A stretch of DNA of 64,000 bases, taken from contig JAJNDK010000008.1 in assembly GCA_021156365.1 (NCBI GenBank), forward strand, positions 62,001 to 126,000. The letters are read 5' to 3'. Below are positions 1-10,200 of this stretch, piece after piece. The notes below the pieces were generated by a model. That model was not told where the DNA came from. It was given only the letters and a program-made list of their open reading frames with translations, and did not search any database. Positions within the stretch are counted from its first letter, which is position 1; every line of letters starts with the position of its first letter. The DNA is from Bacteroidota bacterium. GTDB taxonomy: Bacteria > Bacteroidota > Bacteroidia > B-17B0 > Aurantibacillaceae. A program made the translations under genes and the position numbers.

Positions 1-2
1 CC

Positions 3-557
3 CAGACCTTACGCGTATCTCCCAATGCAAATGTGTTTGTGGATGTTCCGGAGCCGGGAATCACTCCTTTGAACAACATTAAAAAATTCTATGCTACGGC
101 GCTCTCCATTACCGATACTTCGAAAGTATGGAAAGCCGGACCGGATACCAATGCGATAAGCCCTGTGTTCAACAGCACCGATCAGAAATACTATTACCAT
201 GCGCGCCTGGATTCTGCGGTATGGCTCAATACGGGTTATGCATGGGATACAGTGGCTCCAAAAACCACCGTTACAGTTACACTTGGCAATACGTTTGATG
301 CAACAAGCGGTGCAGTTTATATCTCACTGAACGGATCTACAACGGTAGGTGCATTGTATCATCTTGGACAGGGTGTTTACTCTATCTCCAATATCCCGAT
401 TGGCAAAAATGTGGTCCTCGTGGCCCTGGGTGTCAAAAACGGAACTTATTATTATGCTTCATCAGCCACCGTCATCACTGCCAATCATTCTCAAACTCTG
501 ACGCCGCAGACCAGCACACTGAGCGCTATAGAAAGCCAGCTTCTCTTACTCCCCTGA
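3..557 (+). CDS. C-terminal part of an unrecognised secreted protein (5' end outside window)
   Basis: The reading frame is open from the first bases of the window to a TGA at 555-557, so the gene starts upstream; the internal GTG at 33 is not a convincing start. About 184 residues are visible. They are rich in Thr, Ser, Val and Tyr, with alternating beta-strand-like segments and a transthyretin/carboxypeptidase-regulatory-like stretch (around YSISNIPIGKNVVLVALGV). The end (SAIESQLLLLP) has no T9SS sorting-domain signature. It is probably an extracellular or cell-surface protein, but I do not recognise the family. A clear intrinsic terminator follows at 580-610. Confidence 0.6.
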   Translation, partial: QTLRVSPNANVFVDVPEPGITPLNNIKKFYATALSITDTSKVWKAGPDTNAISPVFNSTDQKYYYHARLDSAVWLNTGYAWDTVAPKTTVTVTLGNTFDATSGAVYISLNGSTTVGALYHLGQGVYSISNIPIGKNVVLVALGVKNGTYYYASSATVITANHSQTLTPQTSTLSAIESQLLLLP

Positions 558-579
558 TGTTATTTATAGTATATCTCAA

Positions 580-610
580 AAAGGCTGTTCCCTATGAACG
601 GCCTTTTTTT
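580..610 (+). terminator. Rho-independent terminator after the partial first gene
   Basis: An 11-bp stem (580-590 with 596-606, one G-U pair) and the 5-base loop CCTAT are followed by a run of T. It separates the first gene from the TPR/SpoIIE gene and argues that the latter does not start at the upstream ATG at 557. Confidence 0.85.
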
Positions 611-611
611 A

Positions 612-619
612 TATCTTTA
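612..619 (+). promoter_or_regulatory. -7 promoter element TATCTTTA
   Basis: It matches the Bacteroidota -7 consensus TAnnTTTG except for the last base. It lies after the terminator and only 6 bases before the ATG at 626, so the transcript would be nearly leaderless. Confidence 0.5.
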
Positions 620-625
620 GTGCGT

Positions 626-3076
626 ATGGTTTCGCGAACGTATCCTTTAAATACATTCTTTTTCAGCTGCTGCCTTGTGATCGGATTGTTCGCAGGGGTT
701 TCCTGTTCCAACGAAAGAACAAAGGAACCGGCAGCTGTTTTTCAGAATACAATCATCCCATCCCCGGATATTGAAGAGATCCTGAAAGACACCACAGCTG
801 TAAATCCACAGGTAGACAGCCTGAAGAAAGCTTTTTTCAGGGTTAATGATTCCACGCGTATCGACATCCTGGCGCAGCTTTCCGAAAACTGGCGCGATTT
901 CTCTTATCCGCTGGCACAGGAAATTTTGCTGCAAAGTAAAAAGAACAAGGATGCTTATGCCGAAGCGCTGGCCTATTGCAAATACGGGATCTATTATTAC
1001 AGAGCTTATAAGCTGGACTCGGCCAATTACTTCTTCGATAAAGCGTTGGAGCTGGGCAAAAAAAACAAGCTCGAGCTGATCAATGCGGAAGCCAGCGGCT
1101 GGAAAGGTGAAGCCGAGCGCCGAGCAGGCCACACAGAGAAAAGTCTTGAGCTACAAAATGAGGCACTGCAGATAGCCCAACGGATAAAAGCAGAAAAAAT
1201 ACAGGCCTTTATTTATATGTCGAAAGGAGAAGCCTTCCGGAGCCATAATGAATATGAACAGGCTTATGACTGTTATAACAAGTGTATTGCCATTTCGCAA
1301 AAAATAAACGACAGCTATAAGATCATCATCTGCTACAATGGTATCGGCGACATAAACCGGGTAAAAGGCGATTATGTAAAGTCCCTGGACTATTTCAACC
1401 AGTCGATGGAGCTGGCTAAAAAGAACGGGCACAAACGTCCGCTGGCATATATCCTCAACACCATGGGTGATGTGTACAATGCACAGAAGGAGTTTTCAAA
1501 AGCACTATCCTACTATAAAGAAGCCATTAAGATAGCCGAAGAGATCGAAGACCGGATGCGCATGTCCGGCATCTACAACAGCATGGGGAGCACATATCAC
1601 TTGTCGGGCGATAATGATATGGCGTTTGAGTGTTTCAAACGTTCCATCAAATTATCGGAAGAGATCGGCAATACGGATAACCTCGCATTTGCATACAACG
1701 GCCTGGGTATTCTCCGTGAAGATGAAAAGAAATACCGGGAGGCATTGGACTATTTCCTTAAATCTTACGGGCTGGCGAAAGAATCAGGCAATGCAGGGCT
1801 GATGTGTGGCGACCTGCGTGACATCGGCGAATGTTATTATGAGCTGAAGGACTATGCAAAAGCAAAAGAAGCTGCGCAGGAAGGATTGGAAACAGCCAAA
1901 GAAGCGCAGCTTATGGAAGTGATCAAATCCACTTCGTTCCTGCTATACAAGATCAACTCCGAGCTGCACCGGTCGGACGATGCGCTGAAAATGCTTTCGC
2001 TCTATATCGAAACAAAAGATTCGCTCAGCAACGAAGAGCAGGTGAAAAAATTTGCGGCAGTTGAATACGAAGCAAAAGAAAAAGGACTGAAAGCAGAACA
2101 GAAAGCAAAAGAAGATACCTACAAAGCAGAACAGGCCCGCAGGGAGGAAGAGCTGAAACGTCAGAAAACCATCCGCTATGCTTTCACCATTGGTTTTGTG
2201 CTGGTGCTTGCCCTTGCCGTGATCGTATACCGGAACCTGAGAGAAGGCAAACGGAAAAACAAGATCATCACCGAGCAGAAAAAAGAAGTAGAGCATGCCA
2301 AAGAGCTGGTAGAAGAAAAGCACAAAGAGATTACCGACAGTATCAACTATGCGGAAAGGATCCAGCGCAGCTTTCTTGCCACCAAAGAAATGCTGGATGA
2401 AAACCTGAAAGACTATTTTGTGCTCTTTCAGCCGAAAGATGTGGTGAGTGGGGACTTCTACTGGACACATCAATTATCGAACGGAGCTTTTGCTTTGGCC
2501 ACTGCCGATAGCACCGGGCATGGCGTACCGGGTTCCATTATGAGCCTGCTCAACATTACCAGCCTCGAAAAGGCCTGCGAATATTCATCGCAGCCGGCAG
2601 AGATCCTGAACCATACACGTAAAACGATCATCGAGCGATTGAAAAAAGACGGCAGCCCCGAAGGCGGCAAGGATGGCATGGACTGTAGCCTGCTGAGCTT
2701 CGATTTCGCCAACAAAACAATGACCTATGCAGCCGCCAACAATCCGGTATGGATAGTACGCGACTCCGGATTGTTAGAATTTGCGCCCGATAAAATGCCC
2801 GTAGGCAAACATGATAAAGACCAGGTTCCTTTTACACAACATACCGTTCAGCTGCATGCAGGCGATGTTGTATATGCGCTTACCGATGGTTTGCCGGATC
2901 AGTTCGGCGGCCCGAAAGGAAAAAAATTCATGTATAAGCAGCTGAAGGAATTACTGGTCTCTGTTTCCATGTTACCAATGCAGGAGCAACAACAAAAGCT
3001 CAGCAACGCTTTTAATGAATGGAAAGGTGCGCTGGAACAGGTGGATGACGTTACAGTCATAGGCATTCGCCTTTGA
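626..3076 (+). CDS. TPR-containing SpoIIE family protein phosphatase, lipoprotein-anchored
   Basis: 816 residues. The start at 626 is chosen because the frame extends upstream only through a terminator, and because this start gives a lipoprotein signal peptide (hydrophobic core, then GVSC with Cys27). Several tetratricopeptide repeats fill roughly residues 90-430, with the pattern A..Y...A......D....A..YN.mG. A charged Lys/Glu coiled coil follows, then one membrane segment near 515-537 and a second coiled coil. A SpoIIE/PP2C-type phosphatase domain runs from about 570 to the end, with metal-binding signatures GDFYW near 608, DSTGHGVPG near 629 and DGLPDQFGG near 754. Such proteins are known in Bacteroidota as sensor phosphatases acting on anti-sigma-antagonist-like partners; the partner is not visible here. 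It stands alone, with terminator-like sequence upstream and an adhesin array downstream. Confidence 0.88.
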   Translation: MVSRTYPLNTFFFSCCLVIGLFAGVSCSNERTKEPAAVFQNTIIPSPDIEEILKDTTAVNPQVDSLKKAFFRVNDSTRIDILAQLSENWRDFSYPLAQEILLQSKKNKDAYAEALAYCKYGIYYYRAYKLDSANYFFDKALELGKKNKLELINAEASGWKGEAERRAGHTEKSLELQNEALQIAQRIKAEKIQAFIYMSKGEAFRSHNEYEQAYDCYNKCIAISQKINDSYKIIICYNGIGDINRVKGDYVKSLDYFNQSMELAKKNGHKRPLAYILNTMGDVYNAQKEFSKALSYYKEAIKIAEEIEDRMRMSGIYNSMGSTYHLSGDNDMAFECFKRSIKLSEEIGNTDNLAFAYNGLGILREDEKKYREALDYFLKSYGLAKESGNAGLMCGDLRDIGECYYELKDYAKAKEAAQEGLETAKEAQLMEVIKSTSFLLYKINSELHRSDDALKMLSLYIETKDSLSNEEQVKKFAAVEYEAKEKGLKAEQKAKEDTYKAEQARREEELKRQKTIRYAFTIGFVLVLALAVIVYRNLREGKRKNKIITEQKKEVEHAKELVEEKHKEITDSINYAERIQRSFLATKEMLDENLKDYFVLFQPKDVVSGDFYWTHQLSNGAFALATADSTGHGVPGSIMSLLNITSLEKACEYSSQPAEILNHTRKTIIERLKKDGSPEGGKDGMDCSLLSFDFANKTMTYAAANNPVWIVRDSGLLEFAPDKMPVGKHDKDQVPFTQHTVQLHAGDVVYALTDGLPDQFGGPKGKKFMYKQLKELLVSVSMLPMQEQQQKLSNAFNEWKGALEQVDDVTVIGIRL

Positions 3077-3210
3077 CTTTGTAAGTCACCATCATAACAT
3101 TAAAATGTAAGTAGAAAGAACGCCGGCAAAAAACATACCCGGACCGGTGATCGAAGGTATTTACAAATAAGGATCCGGAATATATCACATCGGGTGGAAG
3201 TGAGCCCTGC

Positions 3211-3296
3211 ATGTTAGCAGGCGTTTATTTTATCAACATCACAAATAATAACAAAAAGTATACACAGCGCCTCATCACGGTGCATACTTTTCTGTT
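3211..3296 (+). pseudogene. Orphan remnant of a T9SS C-terminal sorting domain
   Basis: The frame beginning at 3211 encodes LAGVYFINITNNNKKYTQRL, which is the last strand and tail of the sorting domain found in all five downstream adhesins (LxAGVYFISVxNxNKKYTQRLVVxE). No start codon, signal peptide or upstream body belongs to it, and stop codons interrupt the region before it. An intrinsic-terminator-like hairpin follows at 3307-3342, as after the intact genes. This looks like the decayed 3' end of a lost sixth array member. Confidence 0.7.
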
Positions 3297-3306
3297 CCTT
3301 TCTAAA

Positions 3307-3342
3307 ATCCCACAGATCATACGGTTTGTGGGATGTTTATTT
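3307..3342 (+). terminator. Terminator-like hairpin after the sorting-domain remnant
   Basis: A perfect 8-bp stem ATCCCACA/TGTGGGAT (3307-3314 with 3327-3334) is followed by GTTTATTTT. Its position matches that of terminators after the intact adhesin genes. Confidence 0.6.
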
Positions 3343-3420
3343 TCCTGCAGGTCCTGTTGCACATTACTACTACTTTTCAGGAGGTAATGCACTTTCTTTT
3401 AGATACTTCACGATTTTTTA

Positions 3421-3428
3421 TATATTCG
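3421..3428 (+). promoter_or_regulatory. -7 promoter element TATATTCG
   Basis: It has one mismatch to TAnnTTTG and lies 24 bases before the ATG at 3453. It is the likely promoter of the first intact array gene. Confidence 0.55.
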
Positions 3429-3452
3429 CTTACCAAAACAAACTACTCTTAA

Positions 3453-6400
3453 ATGAATACCTCGAAAATTATCCTTTTCAGGACAACACTTGCCTTACTG
3501 ATAGTAACAGGACTCTGCAAAAAGTCGGAGGCACAAAGCACCCTTACCTTCGATCAGCCTTTTTTCACCCAGAACTGGGTGGAGAACAGCTACACCTTTT
3601 TCTTCGACGGGAATGACGATATACGACAATATTTCCCCCGCAACGGTGCCGGACACTGGTATGCACGCGGCGATATGAACGCCGGTCATCTGGGTACCAT
3701 CATGAACGACATAAGAGTAAACGGCATTTACCTCTATGCCGATAATGCCTCCGACATCAGTAACCTTATCATCAGGGGCTATGATGAAACCGGAAGCAAT
3801 GTCATAAGCAGCAGCATTCTGAATCCGATGTCTTACATGTCTTACACGTATGTTCCATTGAATTTCACACGTGTACGAACAATAAAGATCGAGTATACCA
3901 CCGGTACAGGCATAGGCGCCATATATGCCGATGACATGGATTATTGCCCATTGCCAACCGTCGTTACCAATCCTTCCAACTACGTGATCTGCACTAACGG
4001 CATGAGCGCGGATTTCAGCATCACCGATTTCAGCGCCTACAATTACCAGTGGCAGGAAGACCAGGGAAGCGGATTCGCCAATCTCAGCGAAGCCGGAATT
4101 TATACGGGAACGAACACCAGCGCACTCCATATCAGCAGTGCAACAGCTTCTATGAACAACTGGCACTACCGCTGTATTGCAATGGGAGGCTGCTCACCTT
4201 CCGACACCAGTTCTTCAGCTGATCTTATTTTCACCAATTTTGTTACGGCTACCCTTACTTCCAGTACCAATGTCACCTGCAGCGGAGGTAATAACGGTAC
4301 CGCTCTTGTAACACCCGGCACTTTTGTTGCTCCACCTATAAGTTATATCTGGTCGTATGGAGGAAGCACTACCAATTCGGCAACAGGACTGATTGACGGC
4401 GCGCACACCTGTATTGTATTCAACGGGTGCTCCAACTCCTACACGGTAAGCGTTCCTATTTCCTCGCCTTTACCTTTAGGAGCAACTCTTGTTTCGCAGA
4501 ACGATCCTACCTGTTATGGATATAACAACGGTGAGGTCAGCCTTAATGTTTCGGGTGGTACCGCTCCGTACACCATGGGCTGGCACATAAGCGGCAGTCT
4601 TTTATTCACCGATAATAATCAATCGCACAACGATCTGCCTGCCGGAACACCCTATATAGAGCTAACGGATGTCAATGGATGTACGGGCTCCTATACTTCT
4701 TACGATCTGAACAACCCGCCACAGGTAGGCGGTTCCATAGTATCACAAACAAATGTGGACTGTAACGGTAATGCCAACGGATCTGCTACAGTGTCGGGCA
4801 ATGGGGGTGACGGAGGTCCTTATAGCTATAACTGGTTATTCTCAGGCAATACAACAGATACAGAATCGGGTTTGTTCGCAGGTACTTATTCCTGCTCCAT
4901 TTCCGATATGACCGGATGTTCTTATGTCCTCAATGTTCCGATCACCCAACCCTCACCTCTCTCGTATAGTGTGGGTACGGTAGGAAATGCCAGCTGTTTT
5001 AACCTTGCCGATGGGTTTGCCAGTTTTATCGGGATGGGAGGAGCCGGTGGTTATACATTCAGCTGGGCTCCATCCGGAGCTACAACCTCTTCGGCTACCA
5101 ATTTAGCGGCGGGCACTCATACGCTTACCATTACTGATATGAACGGATGTGCTGTAATGCCTACGGCCACTATCTTTGAACCCGCCGAAGTGCTTCCGAA
5201 TTTCAGCGTAACAGATGTAAGCTGTAATGGCGCCTCCGACGGAGCTATAACAACAGCGGCTACAGGCGGTACCGGAACCCTTTATTATAACTGGATCGGA
5301 CACGGAACCAATTCCTTTATCAGTGGTGTACCTGCCACCAGCTATAACCTCGAAATTACCGATGACAACAGTTGTTTTCGTTCATTTTCCACCACAGTTA
5401 ATGAACCCGCGGTGTTGAGTACTATTATTAACGGCACCGATGTTCAATGCAACGGTTTGTCAAACGGATCAGCCACAGTTACTCCATCGGGAGGAACACC
5501 TTCCTACACATATAGCTGGGCACCCAATGGAGAAATTTCTGCCGGTATTATCAATTTACTGCCGGGCAGCTATACGGTTAATGTTACCGACCTGAACGGC
5601 TGTTTCACTTCCAATACAGTTACCATCAATGAACCATCATCACTTTTGGGCGCAGGTTCCTCTACGGATGCTTTGTGTTTCGGAGCAACGGATGGAACTG
5701 CAAGCAACGGCGCTTCAGGCGGTGTAGCTCCATATACTTATTTGTGGGCTCCTTCCGGGCAAACCACAGCAACAGCTACTGGTCTCGGAGCAGGCGTCTA
5801 CACGGTTACGATCACCGATATGAATGGATGCGTGATCACTGATTTTTCTACCGTGAACGAACCGGCTTTGCTTACCGCAGGCATTATACAAACAGATACA
5901 GCCTGTGCAGGTTCCAATGCAGGAGTAGCCCAGGTGAGTGCAACGGGAGGAACATTGCCACATACCTTTTTATGGTCATCGGGAGGTACCGGAACAACAG
6001 AGGGCGGACTCGACGGCCAGCCTTATACCTGTACAGTTACGGACAACAACGGATGTATTATGGTCCCGACTGTCAATATATATGAGTTCTCTACAAACAT
6101 CACCGGGCATATCTCCACACAATCTCTTCCATCGGTATCCATGGGATCCGGATCTGTATACATATTCAAATACCAGCCGGGAGCTGCGGGCTACGATACG
6201 GTAACTATTGCAGGTATCGATGCCGCCAGCGAGTATTTTGCATTCAACCTCGACAGCGGGCAATACCTCGTGAAAGCCATTCTGAACCCGGCAACTTATC
6301 CGCTGGCTATTCCTACCTATAACGGGAACGCCTTCCAGTGGGATTCTTCACTGGTGGTAAATCACGGCTGTGTTACGAATACAGTTGCAAACATTGAAGT

Positions 6401-7079
6401 GCTGGAATTGCCGGTTGCAACAGGACCCGGTGTTGTATCGGGTTATGTATTAGAAGGTGATAGCTTTGGAGTGGGTGCACGTTACAATGGTCATGTCGGA
6501 CCTATCTATCCCTGTGTACCGGGAGGTCCGCTCAAAGGTATCGATGTGAAGCTGGGTAAAAATCCTGGTGGCGGAATTCAGGCGCGTATGATGACCGACT
6601 CTACCGGGAAATATGAATTCACCAACCTGCCTTTGTATGGATACAAGATCTATGTAGACATACCGAACCTTCCTATGGATTCGACAAGAGAGATCATCCT
6701 CGATGCCACCAACAATGTAAGTGTGCAGAATAATTATTATGCAGATTCCGCCAGTGTATATGTAGCGGATACTACGATCATTCCGGTAGGGATCTACTCT
6801 TCCGAAAAAGTATACGGGAATAATTTCACGGTATTCCCGAACCCTGCTAAAGATCGTTTATCCATAAGCTTCGATCTCAGCAAGGCAGGCGATGTAAGCA
6901 TTGAGTTGACAGATGCACTCGGGCAAACAATCCTTTCCGGGCAAAGAAAAAACAGTTCTGCCGGAACATTCACACACAAGCTGGATATCGCTTCGCTGCA
7001 TTTAAGGGCCGGTGTGTATTTCATTTCGGTAGTGAATGAGAATAAAAAGTATACACAAAGGCTGGTGGTGATCGAGTAG
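3453..7079 (+). CDS. T9SS-secreted SprB-repeat adhesin-like protein, array member 1
   Basis: 1208 residues. There is a signal peptide (cleavage after SEAQ near residue 28). An N-terminal jelly-roll-like region (about 30-170) and an Ig/PKD-like segment (about 175-270) are followed by eight SprB repeats (about 270-875, each with TxVxCxGxxxGxA...GGxxPYxYxW). Two transthyretin/Cna-B-like stalk domains start near 881 and 994, and the type A sorting domain near 1120-1208 (VFPNPAKDRLSISFDLS ... QRLVVIE). SprB repeats are known from the gliding adhesin of Flavobacterium johnsoniae. The sorting domain directs export by T9SS and surface attachment or release. The stalk is nearly identical to that of the next gene, while the sorting domain resembles that of the gene at 14453 more closely. 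A ligand cannot be inferred. Confidence 0.88.
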   Translation: MNTSKIILFRTTLALLIVTGLCKKSEAQSTLTFDQPFFTQNWVENSYTFFFDGNDDIRQYFPRNGAGHWYARGDMNAGHLGTIMNDIRVNGIYLYADNASDISNLIIRGYDETGSNVISSSILNPMSYMSYTYVPLNFTRVRTIKIEYTTGTGIGAIYADDMDYCPLPTVVTNPSNYVICTNGMSADFSITDFSAYNYQWQEDQGSGFANLSEAGIYTGTNTSALHISSATASMNNWHYRCIAMGGCSPSDTSSSADLIFTNFVTATLTSSTNVTCSGGNNGTALVTPGTFVAPPISYIWSYGGSTTNSATGLIDGAHTCIVFNGCSNSYTVSVPISSPLPLGATLVSQNDPTCYGYNNGEVSLNVSGGTAPYTMGWHISGSLLFTDNNQSHNDLPAGTPYIELTDVNGCTGSYTSYDLNNPPQVGGSIVSQTNVDCNGNANGSATVSGNGGDGGPYSYNWLFSGNTTDTESGLFAGTYSCSISDMTGCSYVLNVPITQPSPLSYSVGTVGNASCFNLADGFASFIGMGGAGGYTFSWAPSGATTSSATNLAAGTHTLTITDMNGCAVMPTATIFEPAEVLPNFSVTDVSCNGASDGAITTAATGGTGTLYYNWIGHGTNSFISGVPATSYNLEITDDNSCFRSFSTTVNEPAVLSTIINGTDVQCNGLSNGSATVTPSGGTPSYTYSWAPNGEISAGIINLLPGSYTVNVTDLNGCFTSNTVTINEPSSLLGAGSSTDALCFGATDGTASNGASGGVAPYTYLWAPSGQTTATATGLGAGVYTVTITDMNGCVITDFSTVNEPALLTAGIIQTDTACAGSNAGVAQVSATGGTLPHTFLWSSGGTGTTEGGLDGQPYTCTVTDNNGCIMVPTVNIYEFSTNITGHISTQSLPSVSMGSGSVYIFKYQPGAAGYDTVTIAGIDAASEYFAFNLDSGQYLVKAILNPATYPLAIPTYNGNAFQWDSSLVVNHGCVTNTVANIEVLELPVATGPGVVSGYVLEGDSFGVGARYNGHVGPIYPCVPGGPLKGIDVKLGKNPGGGIQARMMTDSTGKYEFTNLPLYGYKIYVDIPNLPMDSTREIILDATNNVSVQNNYYADSASVYVADTTIIPVGIYSSEKVYGNNFTVFPNPAKDRLSISFDLSKAGDVSIELTDALGQTILSGQRKNSSAGTFTHKLDIASLHLRAGVYFISVVNENKKYTQRLVVIE

Positions 7080-7100
7080 ATCATGGATTTGCCAATACAT

Positions 7101-7135
7101 GAAAGCCGGTTTCAACGAAGCCGGCTTTCCTTTTG
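7101..7135 (+). terminator. Rho-independent terminator after array member 1
   Basis: A perfect 9-bp stem GAAAGCCGG/CCGGCTTTC (7101-7109 with 7121-7129) is followed by a T-rich tract. Confidence 0.85.
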
Positions 7136-7209
7136 TCTGAAAAATTGACCGATTGAACGAATATTTGTGCCGATTAGGAAACAAGCTAAAACCTCCTTTT
7201 TCTATTTTG

Positions 7210-7217
7210 TATCTTCG
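7210..7217 (+). promoter_or_regulatory. -7 promoter element TATCTTCG
   Basis: It has one mismatch to TAnnTTTG and is followed by CGTTCCG, a continuation shared with the promoters of the array genes at 10707 and 14453. The ATG at 7238 is 20 bases downstream. Confidence 0.65.
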
Positions 7218-7237
7218 CGTTCCGAAAAAAATCAATT

Positions 7238-10200
7238 ATGAAAAAAATCTACCTCTTATTTCTTCTCTCAGTATTTACGGCCGGCCTTCTGCCTGCACAA
7301 ACCATTTGCCTCGACACGCTCTACAAGTCGTCCGACATGTTTGGCGATACCCGCGACATTGCAGCAATAGACTGGAACCATGACGGGGCCATGGATTATG
7401 TATTCGGCAATACCGACAGCAACAAAGTGTATATTCACCTGCGGAATACAAGCGACAGGGTATTCGATCCGGCTGCACTCAGCACTTTTGCAAACATCAA
7501 TGACCCTAATAAGATCCGGACAGCCGACTTTAACAACGATACCTACATGGATATCGCAGTGCTGTATACCGGCGTGGGATTCGATGATTCGGTAAAAGTG
7601 TTTTTCAGCGACGGGAGCGGCGGCATTCTTTCCGTAAGCAACCTCGATGTACCTTTCGCGATGTTTATGGAAGTGGCCGATCTGAACATGGACGGCAGTC
7701 CCGACCTTGTTGTGTCCGAATCTGTTTCGGGAGGAAGCCCGAATATTATTTATACCTTCAGGAACCTGGGATCCGGAAGCTTTATCACCAATGCATCCAG
7801 CTCCATTCCTTATTCTTCGATAAAAGGAATAAGGCTGGCAGATATGGACGGCGACGGCGACATGGATATTTTTGCAGGAAGCTCCGACTCCTTTTTTGAT
7901 GGCAGCGGATTTATCGACACCAGCAAGGTGTTTGTGATCGAAAACACCACAACTCCCCTGGCGAGCACCTTCAGCTTTTCCAATCAGTACAGCTTTATGT
8001 TCCCCCCGGATATCGAAAAACGGGTGAGCGGGATCTGTGCCGGCGATTTCAACGGCGACGGCAAAGCGGATATGGCCGTGAGTCTCGACCTGTCGAATAA
8101 AGTAGCTGTTTTCCTGAACGATGGCAGTAACGGATACGGCACACCGGTCTATTTTTCGGCCGGTAACTACCCGCAGGCTATCGATTGCGGCGATATGGAC
8201 AATGACGGGGATATGGATATTGTTACCACGCTTTATTATGGAGCCGCCGACCAGGTGTTCCTGAACGATGCAGCCGGAAATTTCTCTGCTGGACTTACGC
8301 ATATCAGCCTGCCTTATTACACCATCCTGCATCTCGTGGATATGGATAACGACGGTTATAAGGACCTGCTGAAATGTTCATTCGTTAATAACCCGACATT
8401 CGATGCGCGCCCGGCTGTTATTTACAATAACACGAATGCTTCCGCCAGTATGACTTCCTACAACGGTAACATCCTGTGTGCAGGCGCAGCGGGTATTTTC
8501 TATGTATCGAGCACCCATCCCGGTTTCCAAACGGGTCTCAGCTATGCATGGCAGGATGCGAGCACCAATGATTCATTGATCTTTAACACAACAAGTCCCG
8601 GAGTCTACACCCTCAACGTAACGATCACCAACACAAGCGGATGTACTGTCGGCGCCGGGGTAAGTGTAACTGTTAATGCTCTTCCTGCGGATCCCAACCT
8701 GGGCCCGGATATTGATACCTGCGCTAATTCAATGATGATAGGTGTTCCGGACGATGGCGTATCCAGCTACATATGGAGCTCCAACCCGCCTTACTTAGGT
8801 TCCTCCAACTCCATGGAATCGGTTACCGTACACAGCAATGCCGCTGTAGAATATGCACTCACGGTTATAGACGGCACTACCGGCTGTTTTTCTGAAGACA
8901 CGGTTACAGTAACTTTAAAGGAAACACCAAACCCGTCTTTAGGCAATGATCTCATCCGTTGTAATTTCAGCCCGGTAACACTTTCCCCGGGCCTGGATCC
9001 AAACACCGATTATTCATGGACCTCCAATCCTGCAGGTTTCACAAGCACGTCCTACACCGTGAACGTTACACCCGGCGCTGCTACTTTTTATTATGTAGTG
9101 GCTACCAACAGCGTTACGGGCTGCTCCAACTCCGATACGATCAGTGTGTATTCGAACGGATCTCCTTCCCTGACACTTACCGGGTCTTTTATGAACCATG
9201 TTTGCCTGGGTGATTCCATTCGCATGGGGACACTCATGACGGCAAATGGTGGTACTCCTCCGTATTCGTTCAACTGGTTCTATGGTGCGGGCACGCTTCC
9301 GAATGTGCCGGATCCGCTATATACTCCTACATCAACCGCCACCTTCAGTGTAGGTATTGTTGATGCCAACTCCTGTACACAAGGCTTCAGCACTTCCGTT
9401 TCTGTGATCGTGGATGGAAGCAACACTGACCTCAGAGGTCATGTAACCACTCCCCTGCCGGCCGATGTAGACAATGGATTGGTATACGCATTCCGTTACC
9501 AGCCGGGAGCTGCAGGCTATGATACATTGGGAGCAGTTCCATTGGATGCAAACGGTGAATACAATTTCGTGAGCATGGACAACGGAACTTACCTCATCAA
9601 AGCCATTGCAGATGAAACGGATTTCCCTCTATTGGTGCCTACGTATTTCGGTGATGCATTCCAGTGGGATTCATCTGTTGTTGTCAACCATGGTTGCACA
9701 CAGATCGATACAGCTGACATTGAGATGATCGAACAATCCATTCTGACAGGGCCGGGAGTTGTTTCGGGATATATATTAGAAGGTGACAGCTTTGGTGTAG
9801 GAGCACGTTACAATGGTCATGTCGGGCCTATCTATCCCTGTGTACCGGGAGGTCCGCTCAAAGGTATCGATGTAAAACTCGGGAAAAATCCCGCGGGTGG
9901 AATCCAGGCACGTATGATGACCGACTCTACCGGTAAATATGAATTCACCAACCTGCCTTTAATGGGCTATAAAATTTATGTAGACATTCCGAACCTGCCG
10001 ATGGATTCAACAAGGGAGATCACTCTTGATGCCACCAACAATGTAAGTGTGCAGAACAATTATTATGCGGATTCGGCAAGTGTGTATATCGCCGATACAA
10101 CGGTCATCCCGGTTGGCATCTACTCTTCCGAAAAAGTATACGAGAATAATTTCACCGTATTCCCGAACCCTGCAAAAGATCACCTGTCACTCAGCTTCGA

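Noticed and set aside
7268-8332. 354-codon minus-strand open frame inside array member 2
   Set aside because: A shadow of the FG-GAP repeat codons; no signal, promoter or family, and the + strand gene is clearly coding.
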